A DNA stretch of 64,000 bases from Tangfeifania diversioriginum (GCF_900141875.1 NZ_FQZE01000023.1:1-64000), one strand, 5' to 3'; shown: positions 9,054 to 17,512, counted from the first letter of the stretch. The notes: generated from the sequence alone by a model not told the origin. Made by a program: numbers and translations.

Positions 9054-10562
9054 ATGAAAACGTTTTACTTACTGATAATAACGGGTTTAATATTTTTCAC
9101 AAACCCGGTTTTCGCTCAAGTTGACAACATCAAAGACAGTTTAACATTAGAAGACGTAATTGATTTGGCGCTTACCCACTCACCCACTTCCAAGTACGTT
9201 CAAAACCAAAATGTGAACTATTTTTGGCGCTACCGGAATTTTAAAACCCGTTTCAGGCCACAGCTAACACTGTCGGGTGATTTGCCCAACTACACGCACA
9301 CTACCCAGCCCATTACCCAACCCGACGGGAGTATCGAATTCAAACAGGTTTCCAATCTTGCAGCATCGGCCAACCTCTCGCTAAGCCAGTCCATCCCGCA
9401 GTTGGGAACAAATATTTGGGCAAGTACTTCAGCCCATGGAATCCGCAACTTAAACAAAAATGAAATCGGATTTTCAGGCAGTCCTTTTGTTATCGGTTTT
9501 AGCCAGCCCCTGTTTGCCTACAACTGGATGAAATGGTACCGAAAAACTGAACCCATGATTTACGACGAAGCCCAGAAACGTTACATTCAGCAAATTGAGG
9601 AAATTGCGCTGAATACTACCTACCGCTTTTTTAATTACCTGATGGTCCAGACCAATTATAAGCTGGCCGAAAATAATTTAAAAAACAGCAAGGATAACCT
9701 CCGGATTTCACAAACGAAAAAGGAACTGGGGCAAATTTCAGAAAATGATTTTTCACGAATCGAACTCTCGGTGTTAAATGCCCAAAAAGCCCTGAACCAG
9801 GCCAGCATGGACCTAAAAAATACTGATTTTGAACTAAAAAGATATGTTGGCCTTGAACAATCAATGGAAATCGATCTGGAAATCCCCCTGAACATCCGCT
9901 TTTTTGACATTGATGTGGACAAGGCGGTTCAAAAAGCAAGAGAAAACCGCCAGGAAACAACACTCTACCAGCGCCGCTTAATCAATGCCGACCGCGAACT
10001 GGCCCAGGCAAAAAACAGCACAGGCCTGAGCACCACCCTGCGCGGAAGCTTTGGATTATCGAACAGTGCCGAAACATTTACAGGCATTTACGACCAACCC
10101 GAACGCGACCGGATGTTACGCATTTCGTTAAGCATTCCCATTCTCGACTGGGGACGTTCGGCTTCAACTGTAAAACTGGCCGAATCGGAAAGAGAACTCA
10201 CCATTTACAACGTAAATAAAGATATTGAAGAGTTTGACCGCTCGGTGATTGTGCAGGTTGAGCAGTTTGGCCTTTTGCAAGACCAGTTACGAACAGCCAC
10301 TGAAGCTGATAAAGTTGCTGAGAACGGATACCAGATTGCACTCCGGAAATTCCAAAACGGAGAACTCAGTATCACCGATCTGAACATCGCCCTGCAGGAA
10401 CGCGAGCAGGCAAAACGCGATTATATTCGTTCTATCCAAAGTTTCTGGGTGGCCTATTACCGGCTCAGGGTGCTTACCCTTTTCGATTTTGAAAAAGGAC
10501 ACAATATTACCTACGGAAACGAAATGCTCGATGACCAGAATGTGGGCGGGTTGTTTTTCTGA
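9054..10562 (+). CDS. TolC-family outer-membrane efflux protein
   Basis: 502 aa with a signal peptide (MKTFYLLIITGLIFFTNPVFA) and two TolC repeats. The first half includes the SLTLEDVIDLALTHSP entry and a long helical stretch; the second includes the SIPILDWGRS motif that opens the second barrel strand pair, followed by a helix and FQNGELSITDLNIALQERE. It forms the outer-membrane channel for the adaptor encoded just upstream. The gene ends before a clear hairpin terminator. Confidence 0.9.
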   Translation: MKTFYLLIITGLIFFTNPVFAQVDNIKDSLTLEDVIDLALTHSPTSKYVQNQNVNYFWRYRNFKTRFRPQLTLSGDLPNYTHTTQPITQPDGSIEFKQVSNLAASANLSLSQSIPQLGTNIWASTSAHGIRNLNKNEIGFSGSPFVIGFSQPLFAYNWMKWYRKTEPMIYDEAQKRYIQQIEEIALNTTYRFFNYLMVQTNYKLAENNLKNSKDNLRISQTKKELGQISENDFSRIELSVLNAQKALNQASMDLKNTDFELKRYVGLEQSMEIDLEIPLNIRFFDIDVDKAVQKARENRQETTLYQRRLINADRELAQAKNSTGLSTTLRGSFGLSNSAETFTGIYDQPERDRMLRISLSIPILDWGRSASTVKLAESERELTIYNVNKDIEEFDRSVIVQVEQFGLLQDQLRTATEADKVAENGYQIALRKFQNGELSITDLNIALQEREQAKRDYIRSIQSFWVAYYRLRVLTLFDFEKGHNITYGNEMLDDQNVGGLFF

Positions 10563-10609
10563 AAATGTATTTTTTCACTGAAAATAATAAGAGCTTAATG
10601 CGAAAAAAT

Positions 10610-10640
10610 AAGGATGGCTCATTGAGCATCCTTCTTGTTT
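10610..10640 (+). terminator. terminator after the TolC-like gene
   Basis: AAGGATGGCTCA and TTGAGCATCCTT (10610-10633) form a stem with one bulged base and almost no loop, followed by CTTGTTTT. Confidence 0.65.
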
Positions 10641-10665
10641 TATAACCAATTTTCAAAACAACTCC

Positions 10666-10830
10666 TTGAAAAAACATCCTGAATTTAAAGTGTTACAAGA
10701 TAGTTTTGTTCGTGCCTGATTGAGTAAAATTGAATCTAATTTAGCAAATATTAAAACTATTGTGGTAATTTATTTTGTGCTGTCAATTATTGCAGGGGTA
10801 ATTATTGGAATATCAATGGCAGGTATTTAA
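10666..10830 (+). pseudogene. small membrane-protein remnant with an in-frame TGA
   Basis: A frame from TTG 10666 encodes about 17 polar residues, meets TGA at 10717-10719, and continues in the same frame for 36 codons as a short amphipathic lead plus one hydrophobic helix (VVIYFVLSIIAGVIIGISMA) to TAA 10828-10830. The two halves read as one short single-span protein broken by a stop. Alternatively only the 10720-10830 part (TTG start, 36 aa) is expressed. Identity unknown. Confidence 0.3.
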
Positions 10831-10839
10831 ATTTTATTC

Positions 10840-10847
10840 TATATTTG
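10840..10847 (+). promoter_or_regulatory. -7 box for the HEPN/degron/SecB operon
   Basis: TATATTTG fits TAnnTTTG and lies 21 bp before the GTG start. No clear -33 element was found. It suggests the three genes are transcribed independently of the TolC operon. Confidence 0.45.
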
Positions 10848-10868
10848 TGAACTCCAATTTGAAGTTTT

Positions 10869-11300
10869 GTGAGTGAATTAATCCAAAAATCAAGCGAAAA
10901 CTTTGACGCAATAGATAAGTTAATTGAACAGAATTTGAAAGCGCCTGTTATTCATTGTGCGTATTATAGTAGTCTTCAATTAATTATTCATTACAGTTAT
11001 GAATATAGCAAATTAACAGAGGAAGAAGCACTTAGAGAAGTCAAATCAAAAGGTTCACACCTTTTTTATTTAAACATCTATGTAAAAGAAATAAGAAAGA
11101 TAAATGCTCGAAATGCTTCTCAATTCTACAAATTTTTTACTAATTTTAAAAGAAAAAGAACTGAGGCAGACTATTACAACACTCAAATATTTGAATCTGA
11201 CTTAAAACAGGCAAAGAAATTTGCGCAAGTTATTAGAGAATTTATAAGACTTATACATGATGAAGGAAAATGCGAAAACATATATAACATCAAAGCTTAA
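10869..11300 (+). CDS. HEPN-domain-like protein, first gene of a three-gene SecB-linked operon
   Basis: 143 aa, mostly helical, no signal peptide, GTG start. An early helix has the HEPN-like IHCAYYSSLQLIIHYS pattern, and the C-terminal half has FKRKRTEADYY followed by a helix with LKQAKKFAQVIREFIRLI, which closely parallels the RxKADY...A..F...I ending of UPF0332-type HEPN proteins. An R-x6-H spacing occurs in REFIRLIH but is not at the usual place, so nuclease activity is uncertain. The gene overlaps the next by 44 bp. In toxin-antitoxin-chaperone operons the first gene is the toxin; that role here is inference. Confidence 0.72.
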   Translation: MSELIQKSSENFDAIDKLIEQNLKAPVIHCAYYSSLQLIIHYSYEYSKLTEEEALREVKSKGSHLFYLNIYVKEIRKINARNASQFYKFFTNFKRKRTEADYYNTQIFESDLKQAKKFAQVIREFIRLIHDEGKCENIYNIKA

Positions 11301-11880
11301 AGAACTGCTAAATTCAGTTCCTAATATTAAGGTCATATATAAAAATGATTCTCTTAGTCAAGAGCACTTAATTAAAGTTTTGCCGAAGGAGCAGTATGAG
11401 CACAATGAAGATTTTCATGAATTTGAAGAGAATATAATATTTGATTTTATTGATAATTATCCCACAGAAAGTCTTGTCTTTTTAACTGATGATGAATGGA
11501 TTGATGTAAAGATTCCAGACGAAATATTTGTCGGTCAAGATTTTTACACTTACAAAGAACAAGAAGTCGAAGTTGAAATTATCGACAACAACGAAGAAGT
11601 AACCAAATTTGCTGACAATGAGTTGTTTGAATTTGACAGTGTTAATGAAGATGACATTGAGTTATCCGATGACATGTTTGAATCCTTTTATGGAATTTTT
11701 TCCAATTCAGTAGAGACAATAACAATTTCAAACGTTATTGATGAAGATTTTTATGGCACAGAAATTATTGAAGAATTTTGTTACTTTTTTAAAGAAAAAG
11801 ACTTAAAAGAAAAAAATTCGGCAAATGATTCACAGTACGAATCCTCTTGTGAATATAACAACTACGCATTAGCAGCATGA
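11257..11880 (+). CDS. acidic protein ending in an ssrA-like degron (NNYALAA), candidate antitoxin
   Basis: 207 aa, strongly acidic, soluble. Residues ~1-90 look folded (helix, then IKVLPKEQYEHNEDFHEFEEN, FIDNYPTESLVFLTDDEW); the remainder is Asp/Glu-rich and probably extended. The last seven residues, NNYALAA, equal the end of Bacteroidota tmRNA tags as I recall them (such as GENNYALAA) and of the E. coli tag up to NYALAA. That sequence is the ClpX recognition signal, so the protein should be unstable by design. It overlaps the HEPN gene by 44 bp and the SecB-like gene by 4 bp (ATGA). I do not recognise its N-terminal family. Confidence 0.8.
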   Translation: MMKENAKTYITSKLKELLNSVPNIKVIYKNDSLSQEHLIKVLPKEQYEHNEDFHEFEENIIFDFIDNYPTESLVFLTDDEWIDVKIPDEIFVGQDFYTYKEQEVEVEIIDNNEEVTKFADNELFEFDSVNEDDIELSDDMFESFYGIFSNSVETITISNVIDEDFYGTEIIEEFCYFFKEKDLKEKNSANDSQYESSCEYNNYALAA

Positions 11881-12299
11881 AAAACGGACAAATAAGTCAG
11901 GCACCATTTAGATTAAAAAACTTTTTCTTTTCGGAAAGCAGCATAAAAATTGAACCTTCTACGAAGGCACAAAGTATAGATATTAGCATCCAGCCACAAG
12001 GACTAGTTAATGAATCTGAAAAAACTTTTGAACTTGAATTATTTGTTAATATTGAATCAAAAGATGGTCTCAAGATTTCAATTAAACTAATTGGAACCTT
12101 TGAATTTAAGGAAGTTGTCAAGAATGAAAATCTCAGTAATTATTTCTTCGTTAATGCTCCTGCAATTATTTTTCCTTATCTGAGAAGTTACATTTCTGCT
12201 CTCACTGCTCTCTCTGGAAGTAAAACAATTATTTTACCTCCAATGAACATGTCATCTTTAGGTAAACAATTAGAAGAAAACACCACCAGAAAAGAATAA
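11877..12299 (+). CDS. solitary SecB-like chaperone
   Basis: 140 aa. The C-terminal half, with NYFFVNAPAIIFPYLRSYIS then SKTIILPPMNMSSLG, matches the SecB signature (E. coli: C-P-N-I-LFPYARECIT...LAPVNF). The N-terminal half is the expected beta-sheet with FRLKNFFFSESSIKI. Bacteroidota generally lack the canonical secB/export context, and solitary SecB proteins of this kind control toxin-antitoxin pairs (for example Rv1957 with HigBA in M. tuberculosis) by shielding the antitoxin C-terminus. The ATGA overlap with a protein carrying a C-terminal degron fits exactly that arrangement. Function here is inferred. Confidence 0.82.
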   Translation: MKNGQISQAPFRLKNFFFSESSIKIEPSTKAQSIDISIQPQGLVNESEKTFELELFVNIESKDGLKISIKLIGTFEFKEVVKNENLSNYFFVNAPAIIFPYLRSYISALTALSGSKTIILPPMNMSSLGKQLEENTTRKE

Positions 12300-12386
12300 A
12301 ACACACCAAATTCTCATCTGGTTGCCTAAAAAGAAAAACGAACACCGTTAAAGTATTCATTTTCAATTCAATATAAAAATTATTCG

Positions 12387-12460
12387 TGGAGCATATCGGA
12401 ATCGAACCGATGACCTCTTGACTGCCAGTCAAACGCTCTAGCCAACTGAGCTAATGCCCC
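12387..12460 (-). tRNA. tRNA-Ala (anticodon GGC)
   Basis: 74 nt with a complete cloverleaf: acceptor GGGGCAT/ATGCTCC, D stem GCTC/GAGC, anticodon stem TTTGA/TCAAG around the loop CTGGCAG, and T arm ATCGG-TTCGAAT-CCGAT. Discriminator A; CCA is not encoded. A TATATTTG box (minus strand, 12478-12485) lies 18 bp upstream. Its 3' end faces the AT-rich island, the usual side for integration events. Confidence 0.95.
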
Positions 12461-12565
12461 AATAATTTTAGCGGCTGCAAATATAAAAAAATTCTTTCTC
12501 AAATAGAATTGTGGTAAAGTTTTTGTACCTTTTTAAAATAAAAACAACAAAAACAAAGTACGTTT

Positions 12566-12599
12566 CATGAACAGTGTTCATGGCTGACCGGTTGTCAGC
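12566..12599. repeat. two adjacent small palindromes
   Basis: CATGAACA-G-TGTTCATG (12566-12582) is followed directly by GCTGAC-CGGTT-GTCAGC (12583-12599). They lie between tRNA-Ala and tonB, about 115 bp before tonB, and could be a repressor site or a bidirectional RNA hairpin. Function unknown. Confidence 0.5.
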
Positions 12600-12712
12600 A
12601 TTTGAAATATAAAAAAATTTGATTTGTAAATGCCAATTATTTTTTATCTTTAACCCCTTCAATTTAGGGTTGCTTCAAAAGAAATTAATAAAATATAAAA
12701 AACAATAACGCT

Positions 12713-13402
12713 ATGGAAGTAAAAAAATCACCAAAAGCCGATTTAGAGAACAAAAGGAACGTTTTCCTTTGGATCGGCCTTGTTGTTGCACTGGGCGTAG
12801 TACTTGCCGCTTTCGAGTACAAAACCAACCCCAAAGCAACCGAATCGCTGGGTGAGGTTCAAATGCAGGAAGTTGAGGAAGAAATTATCCCTATCACCCG
12901 CGAACAGGAAGTACAACCACCGCCACCACCACCACCGCCAAAAGTAGTTGAAGTACTCAACATTGTTGACGATGACGTGGAAATTGAAGACGAGCTGGTA
13001 ATTGAAGATACGGAAGCAGATGATGAAACCATTGTGGATGTTGCTCCCGTAATTGAAACAGAAGAAGAAGAAGAGGAAGAAGAAGCAAAAGTATTCTTCA
13101 TTGTTGAAGACATGCCTGAATTCCCGGGAGGAGAAATGGCCCTGAGGCAGTACATTGCCAACTCCATTAAATACCCGGTTATTGCACAGGAAAACGGAAT
13201 CCAGGGGAAAGTGTATGTAACCTTTGTAGTAAACAAAGACGGTAGTGTAACCGATGCCCGCATTGCAAGGGGCGTTGACCCGTCGCTCGACAAAGAAGCA
13301 CTGCGTGTGGTAAACACCCTACCGAAATGGAAACCCGGAAAACAACGTGGCGAACCGGTTCGCGTTTCTTATACAGTTCCGATAAACTTTGTATTACAAT
13401 AA
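12713..13402 (+). CDS. tonB: energy transducer TonB
   Basis: 229 aa. A single N-terminal membrane helix (VFLWIGLVVALGVVLAAFEY) is followed by a periplasmic linker with a run of eight prolines and a strongly acidic stretch, then the TonB C-terminal domain (FPGGEMALRQYIANSIKYP, VYVTFVVNKDGSVTDARI, LPKWKPGKQRGEPV). It transmits proton-motive force to outer-membrane receptors via ExbBD, which are not in the window. The linker is more acidic than usual. ATG start; monocistronic, with a terminator 20 bp downstream. Confidence 0.93.
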   Translation: MEVKKSPKADLENKRNVFLWIGLVVALGVVLAAFEYKTNPKATESLGEVQMQEVEEEIIPITREQEVQPPPPPPPPKVVEVLNIVDDDVEIEDELVIEDTEADDETIVDVAPVIETEEEEEEEEAKVFFIVEDMPEFPGGEMALRQYIANSIKYPVIAQENGIQGKVYVTFVVNKDGSVTDARIARGVDPSLDKEALRVVNTLPKWKPGKQRGEPVRVSYTVPINFVLQ

Positions 13403-13422
13403 AAAGAAGAAACATATTATTG

Positions 13423-13455
13423 CACTCCTGGTCCCCGCGGGGCCGGGAGTTTTTT
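13423..13455 (+). terminator. strong terminator after tonB
   Basis: A GC-rich hairpin formed by ACTCCTGGTCCCC and GGGGCCGGGAGT, with a CG loop, is followed by T5 at 13451-13455. Confidence 0.85.
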
Positions 13456-13513
13456 ATGGTTTATACTGAACTTTTTCGGTGACAACCATATTATACTTTC
13501 AGAAACAGAATAT

Positions 13514-14719
13514 ATGATTGAAACCACTCCTGAAACAGAAAAAGCGGTTATTGTCGGACTGATTTATAAAGATCAGGACGAAAAACAGGCCACTGAATAC
13601 CTCGACGAACTCGAATTTTTGGCCGATACCGCCGGCGCCGAGGTGGTGAAAAGATTCACCCAGAAACTCGACATGCCCAATGTGGCCACTTTTGTTGGAC
13701 CCGGCAAGTTAGAAGAAATTGGCAACTACATAAAAGTAGTAGAAGCTGATACGATTATTTTCGACGATGAGCTATCTCCAACACAACTGCGGAACGTAGA
13801 ACGAAAGCTGAGCTGCAAAGTACTCGACCGCACCAACCTCATTCTCGACATTTTTGCACGCCGTGCCAAAACAGCTCATGCCAAAACACAGGTTGAACTG
13901 GCGCAATATCAGTACCTTTTACCCAGGCTCACCCGCATGTGGACTCACCTTGAGCGGCAACGCGGGGGAATTGGGTTACGCGGCCCCGGGGAAACCCAGA
14001 TTGAAACCGACCGCCGGATTATCCTCGATAAAATTTCGCGACTGAAAGAACAACTCAAAAAAATTGACAAGCAAAAAGCCACCCAGCGTAAAAACCGGGG
14101 CAAACTGGTACGTGTGGCTTTGGTAGGCTACACCAATGTAGGCAAATCAACCATTATGAATATGATGGCAAAATCGGATGTATTTGCCGAAAACAAACTT
14201 TTTGCCACGCTCGACACCACCGTGAGGAAAGTTGTAATTGTTAACCTCCCGTTTTTAATGGCCGACACCGTTGGGTTTATCCGCAAACTGCCGCATGATT
14301 TGGTAGAATCGTTCAAATCTACCCTCGACGAAGTACGCGAAGCTGACATTTTAGTGCATGTAGTGGATATTTCGCATCCGGGATTTGAGGAGCAAATTGA
14401 TACGGTAAACAGTACCCTGGATGAAATCGAATCAGGAGAAAAGCCCGTTATTTATGCGTTCAATAAAATTGATGCCTACGAACATATTCATAAAGATGAA
14501 GATGACCTGACTCCAAAAACAAAGGAAAACTTCACGCTGGAGGAGTGGAAAAATTCGTGGATGGCAAAAAACAATACGCCTGCCATTTTCATTTCGGCAA
14601 AAAAGAAACAAAACATCGAAGAATTCAAAAAAATTATTTACGATGAGGTGAAACAAATTCACTCGCAACGCTTTCCGTTTAACGATTATCTTTACGATAT
14701 AACCTGGGAAGAAGAATAA
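13514..14719 (+). CDS. hflX: ribosome-associated GTPase HflX
   Basis: 401 aa. The N-terminal HflX domain contains FVGPGKLEEI and the family signature RGGIGLRGPGETQIETDRR, followed by a coiled linker and the G domain: G1 GYTNVGKST, G3 DTVGFI, G4 NKID. HflX splits stalled or heat-damaged 70S ribosomes. It begins at ATG 13514 after the tonB terminator and converges on the nitrilase fusion gene with a 42-bp spacer in which I see no clear terminator. Confidence 0.94.
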   Translation: MIETTPETEKAVIVGLIYKDQDEKQATEYLDELEFLADTAGAEVVKRFTQKLDMPNVATFVGPGKLEEIGNYIKVVEADTIIFDDELSPTQLRNVERKLSCKVLDRTNLILDIFARRAKTAHAKTQVELAQYQYLLPRLTRMWTHLERQRGGIGLRGPGETQIETDRRIILDKISRLKEQLKKIDKQKATQRKNRGKLVRVALVGYTNVGKSTIMNMMAKSDVFAENKLFATLDTTVRKVVIVNLPFLMADTVGFIRKLPHDLVESFKSTLDEVREADILVHVVDISHPGFEEQIDTVNSTLDEIESGEKPVIYAFNKIDAYEHIHKDEDDLTPKTKENFTLEEWKNSWMAKNNTPAIFISAKKKQNIEEFKKIIYDEVKQIHSQRFPFNDYLYDITWEEE

Positions 14720-14761
14720 CCTGCACAAAAACTTTCGTGACAAGTATTTTTTGACTGCAAT

Positions 14762-16315
14762 CTAAACCCGCTTAGTATTTGCCGGCATTTTATCGGTATT
14801 GAGGCAAACCGAGTACAAATCGGTGCGCCGGTCTTTCAAATTACGGACTGCACCAAAATTGTGGAGCTCTTTCAGTAAATCCAAATCCACATCGGCAACC
14901 AGTATCATTTCCGTATTGGGTGTGGCTTCTGCTTTAATTCCGTTGGCCGGAAATGAAAAATCGCTTGGAGTAAATACCACCGACTGGGCAAACTGAATGT
15001 CCATATTTTCTACTTTTGGCAAATTGCCCACACAGCCGGCAATGGCCACGTAGCATTCATTTTCAATGGCACGCGAACGGGCACAGTACCTCACTCTCGA
15101 ATAGCCGTTTTGCGTATCGGTAAGAAAGGGTACAAAAAGAATGCTCATCCCCTGCTGTGCCAAAATCCTCGACAGTTCGGGAAATTCCACGTCGTAACAA
15201 ATCAGCACACCAACCGGTCCGCAGTCGGTTTCAAAAACTTCCACCAAATCACCGCCCGAAAGTCCCCACGTTTTAATTTCATCGGGCGTAACATGTACTT
15301 TTGTGTATGATTCATAGGTTCCGTTCCGGCGGCACAAGAACCCGGTATTGAAAAGCTTGTCGTCTTTCACCAGCGGAAAACTTCCGGTTACAATATTAAT
15401 GTTGTAAGTAATGGCCAGGTTGATAAACCGCTCCAGAATTTCATCCGTATAATCGGCCAGCTTCCGGATGGCTTCGGCATAGCCCAGGTGGTTGTAATCG
15501 GCCATCAGCGGGGCATTAAAATACTCCGGGAAAAGAACAAAATCGCCGTTGTAACTGGCCACTGCATCCACAAAATATTCTACCTGGGTAAACAGTTCAT
15601 CAATGTTATTGTAGAGCCGCATCTGCCACTGAACAAGTCCCAGCCGCACTACGGATTTATAACCGCTGGTCTTGTCCGAAACTTTCTGGTAATAAATATT
15701 GTCCCATTGCAACAGCACGGCATATTCCTCCGATTCCTTATCGCCTGATATATAACCCTTCAGGACTTTTTTTACGTGAAAATCGTTGGAAAGCTGAAAG
15801 TTAAGTACCGGATCATTGATTTCCTGGTATTTTACTTTCTGGATGTACTCTTTTGGCGACAGCTCAGAAGAATACTTGTAGTAGTTGGGAATGCGCCCGC
15901 CAAAAACAATTGCCTTCAGGTTCAGTTGCTCGCACAGTTCTTTTCGTGCATCGTACAACCGGCGGCCCAGCCTCATTCCACGGAATTCGGGCCGGATAAA
16001 CACATCAATTCCGTAAAGTGTATTTCCCTTTGGGTTGTGCGTATTAAAGCTGTAATTGCCAATAATCTCTTCATATCTATGATCGTCGCCAAACAACTCA
16101 TATTTTACAATAATAGATAACGCTGACCCCACAACAACTCCATCAACAACTACTGCGAGTTGGCCTTCCGGGAAAATTTTCACCAACTTCCGGATGTCCT
16201 TCTTCTCCCAGTAATCTTCCTGCCAGTTGGGATAGGCATCCAGCAACGATTTGTGCATTTCTTCATAATCGTCGATATTCAGCTGCCGCACTTCAACTTT
16301 ACCAATATTATCCAT
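14762..16315 (-). CDS. fused GNAT acetyltransferase / nitrilase-superfamily amidohydrolase
   Basis: 517 aa from ATG 16315; the longer frame starts at TTG inside the asd terminator. Residues ~8-200 form a GNAT domain with the acetyl-CoA loop RPEFRGMRLGRRLY. Residues ~225-510 form a carbon-nitrogen hydrolase with the Glu-Lys-Cys triad visible in VLFPEYF, YTKVHV and VLICYDVEFPE. The fusion is widespread; the substrate is unknown, with amide or omega-amidase chemistry expected from the second domain. Cytosolic. Confidence 0.9.
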   Translation of the reverse strand: MDNIGKVEVRQLNIDDYEEMHKSLLDAYPNWQEDYWEKKDIRKLVKIFPEGQLAVVVDGVVVGSALSIIVKYELFGDDHRYEEIIGNYSFNTHNPKGNTLYGIDVFIRPEFRGMRLGRRLYDARKELCEQLNLKAIVFGGRIPNYYKYSSELSPKEYIQKVKYQEINDPVLNFQLSNDFHVKKVLKGYISGDKESEEYAVLLQWDNIYYQKVSDKTSGYKSVVRLGLVQWQMRLYNNIDELFTQVEYFVDAVASYNGDFVLFPEYFNAPLMADYNHLGYAEAIRKLADYTDEILERFINLAITYNINIVTGSFPLVKDDKLFNTGFLCRRNGTYESYTKVHVTPDEIKTWGLSGGDLVEVFETDCGPVGVLICYDVEFPELSRILAQQGMSILFVPFLTDTQNGYSRVRYCARSRAIENECYVAIAGCVGNLPKVENMDIQFAQSVVFTPSDFSFPANGIKAEATPNTEMILVADVDLDLLKELHNFGAVRNLKDRRTDLYSVCLNTDKMPANTKRV

Positions 16316-16352
16316 GATTTGAGTGTTGTTTTTTATTTGTGTAAAAATAAAA

Positions 16353-16390
16353 AAGAAGCTGCCGGGAAAGTACTTTTCTGACAACTTCTT
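16353..16390 (-). terminator. terminator of asd
   Basis: On the minus strand AAGAAGTTGTCAGAAAAG pairs with CTTTCCCGGCAGCTTCTT around a TA loop, followed by TTTTATTTTT. It lies between asd and the nitrilase fusion, so the latter needs its own promoter. Confidence 0.8.
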
Positions 16391-16419
16391 TTTTAAAAAT
16401 TATTTCAATGAAGCTCTGG

Positions 16420-17430
16420 CTAACTCACTTCACCTTCTTTTATAAGCCATTCAGCTATTTGAACGGCATTTAATGCGGCCCCTTTTTTTATCTGATCGCC
16501 CACACACCAGTAAGTTATGTTATTCGGGTCGGCAATATCTTTACGGATGCGGCCCACATACACATCATCTTTACCAGCCACAAATAAAGGCATTGGATAT
16601 TCATTTTTTGCAGGATTATCGATAACCGAAATGCCTTCGGTTTTTTCAAAAGCGTCTTTCACCTGCTCCACCGAAAGCGGTTGTTCTGTTTCTACCCAAA
16701 TGGCCTCGGAGTGCGCACGGGCAACCGGAATGCGAACACAAGTTGCACTCACTTCGGCCTGGGTGTGCATAATTTTTTTGGTTTCCCAGTTCATTTTCAT
16801 TTCCTCCTTGGTGTAATCGTTATCGAGGAAAACATCGATATGAGGAATAAGATTCATAGCAAGCTGGTACTGGAATTTGTTGGCTGTGGTTTCTTTTCCT
16901 TCGGCAACATCTTTCACCTGTTGTTCCAGCTCGGCAATTCCCTGTGCTCCGGCTCCGCTCGCGGCCTGGTAGGTGGCCACGCGAACTCGTTTTATTTTCG
17001 ACAAATCTTCAATGGGTTTCAGCGACACAACCATTTGTATGGTTGAGCAGTTGGGATTGGCAATGATATTGCGCGGCCGGTTTCTCGAATCTTCCGCATT
17101 CACTTCGGGAACTACCAGCGGCACGTCATCGTCGTAACGAAAAGCGCTTGAATTGTCAATCATGATGGTTCCATGTTTGGTAATTGTTTCGGCAAACTCT
17201 TTGGATGTGCCTCCACCGGCCGATGTGAGGGCAATGTCAATCCCTTTAAAATCGTCGTTATGTTTTAATTCTTTCACGGTCAGTTTCTTTCCCCTGAACT
17301 CGTACTGTTTTCCGGCACTTCTCGACGAACCGAACAATACCAGTTCATCCAGCGGGAAATTCCGTTCATCCAAAACACGGAGAAATTCTTGTCCTACTGC
17401 TCCACTCACTCCTACAATTGCAACTTTCAT
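16420..17430 (-). CDS. asd: aspartate-semialdehyde dehydrogenase
   Basis: Reduces aspartyl phosphate to aspartate semialdehyde, the branch point to lysine/DAP, threonine and methionine. 336 aa with the NADP-binding [14 protein letters not shown] (7-20), the catalytic Cys128 in NPNCSTIQM, and the C-terminal [12 protein letters not shown]. In this organism the product may also serve the DUF39 homocysteine route at 42-44 kb. Single gene with its own terminator. Confidence 0.95.
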   Translation of the reverse strand: MKVAIVGVSGAVGQEFLRVLDERNFPLDELVLFGSSRSAGKQYEFRGKKLTVKELKHNDDFKGIDIALTSAGGGTSKEFAETITKHGTIMIDNSSAFRYDDDVPLVVPEVNAEDSRNRPRNIIANPNCSTIQMVVSLKPIEDLSKIKRVRVATYQAASGAGAQGIAELEQQVKDVAEGKETTANKFQYQLAMNLIPHIDVFLDNDYTKEEMKMNWETKKIMHTQAEVSATCVRIPVARAHSEAIWVETEQPLSVEQVKDAFEKTEGISVIDNPAKNEYPMPLFVAGKDDVYVGRIRKDIADPNNITYWCVGDQIKKGAALNAVQIAEWLIKEGEVS

Positions 17431-17512
17431 TACGTAAACTTTTTAATTAAACTCAGTTTTCAGTTAAAATTAATTCCCGTAAAATTACTATTTTGCAATG
17501 AATTGAAACAAA

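Larger units (their letters stand above)
10563..10868. other. 306-bp spacer opening the AT-rich accessory island
   Basis: It contains the tolC-side terminator (10610-10640), a small decayed open frame (10666-10830) and the -7 box for the next operon (10840-10847). The sequence becomes visibly richer in A and T than the genes to the left and stays so until about 12300, consistent with acquired DNA. Confidence 0.6.

Noticed and set aside
11821-11900. The NNYALAA end as a fragment of a tmRNA gene
   Set aside because: The bases after the stop codon do not continue into a tmRNA-like T arm or acceptor, and the frame upstream is a long acidic protein, so a real coding end is more likely.
12859-13317. 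152-codon Ser/Thr-rich frame on the minus strand
   Set aside because: It is the antisense shadow of the acidic and proline-rich tonB linker; such low-complexity composition is expected by chance there.
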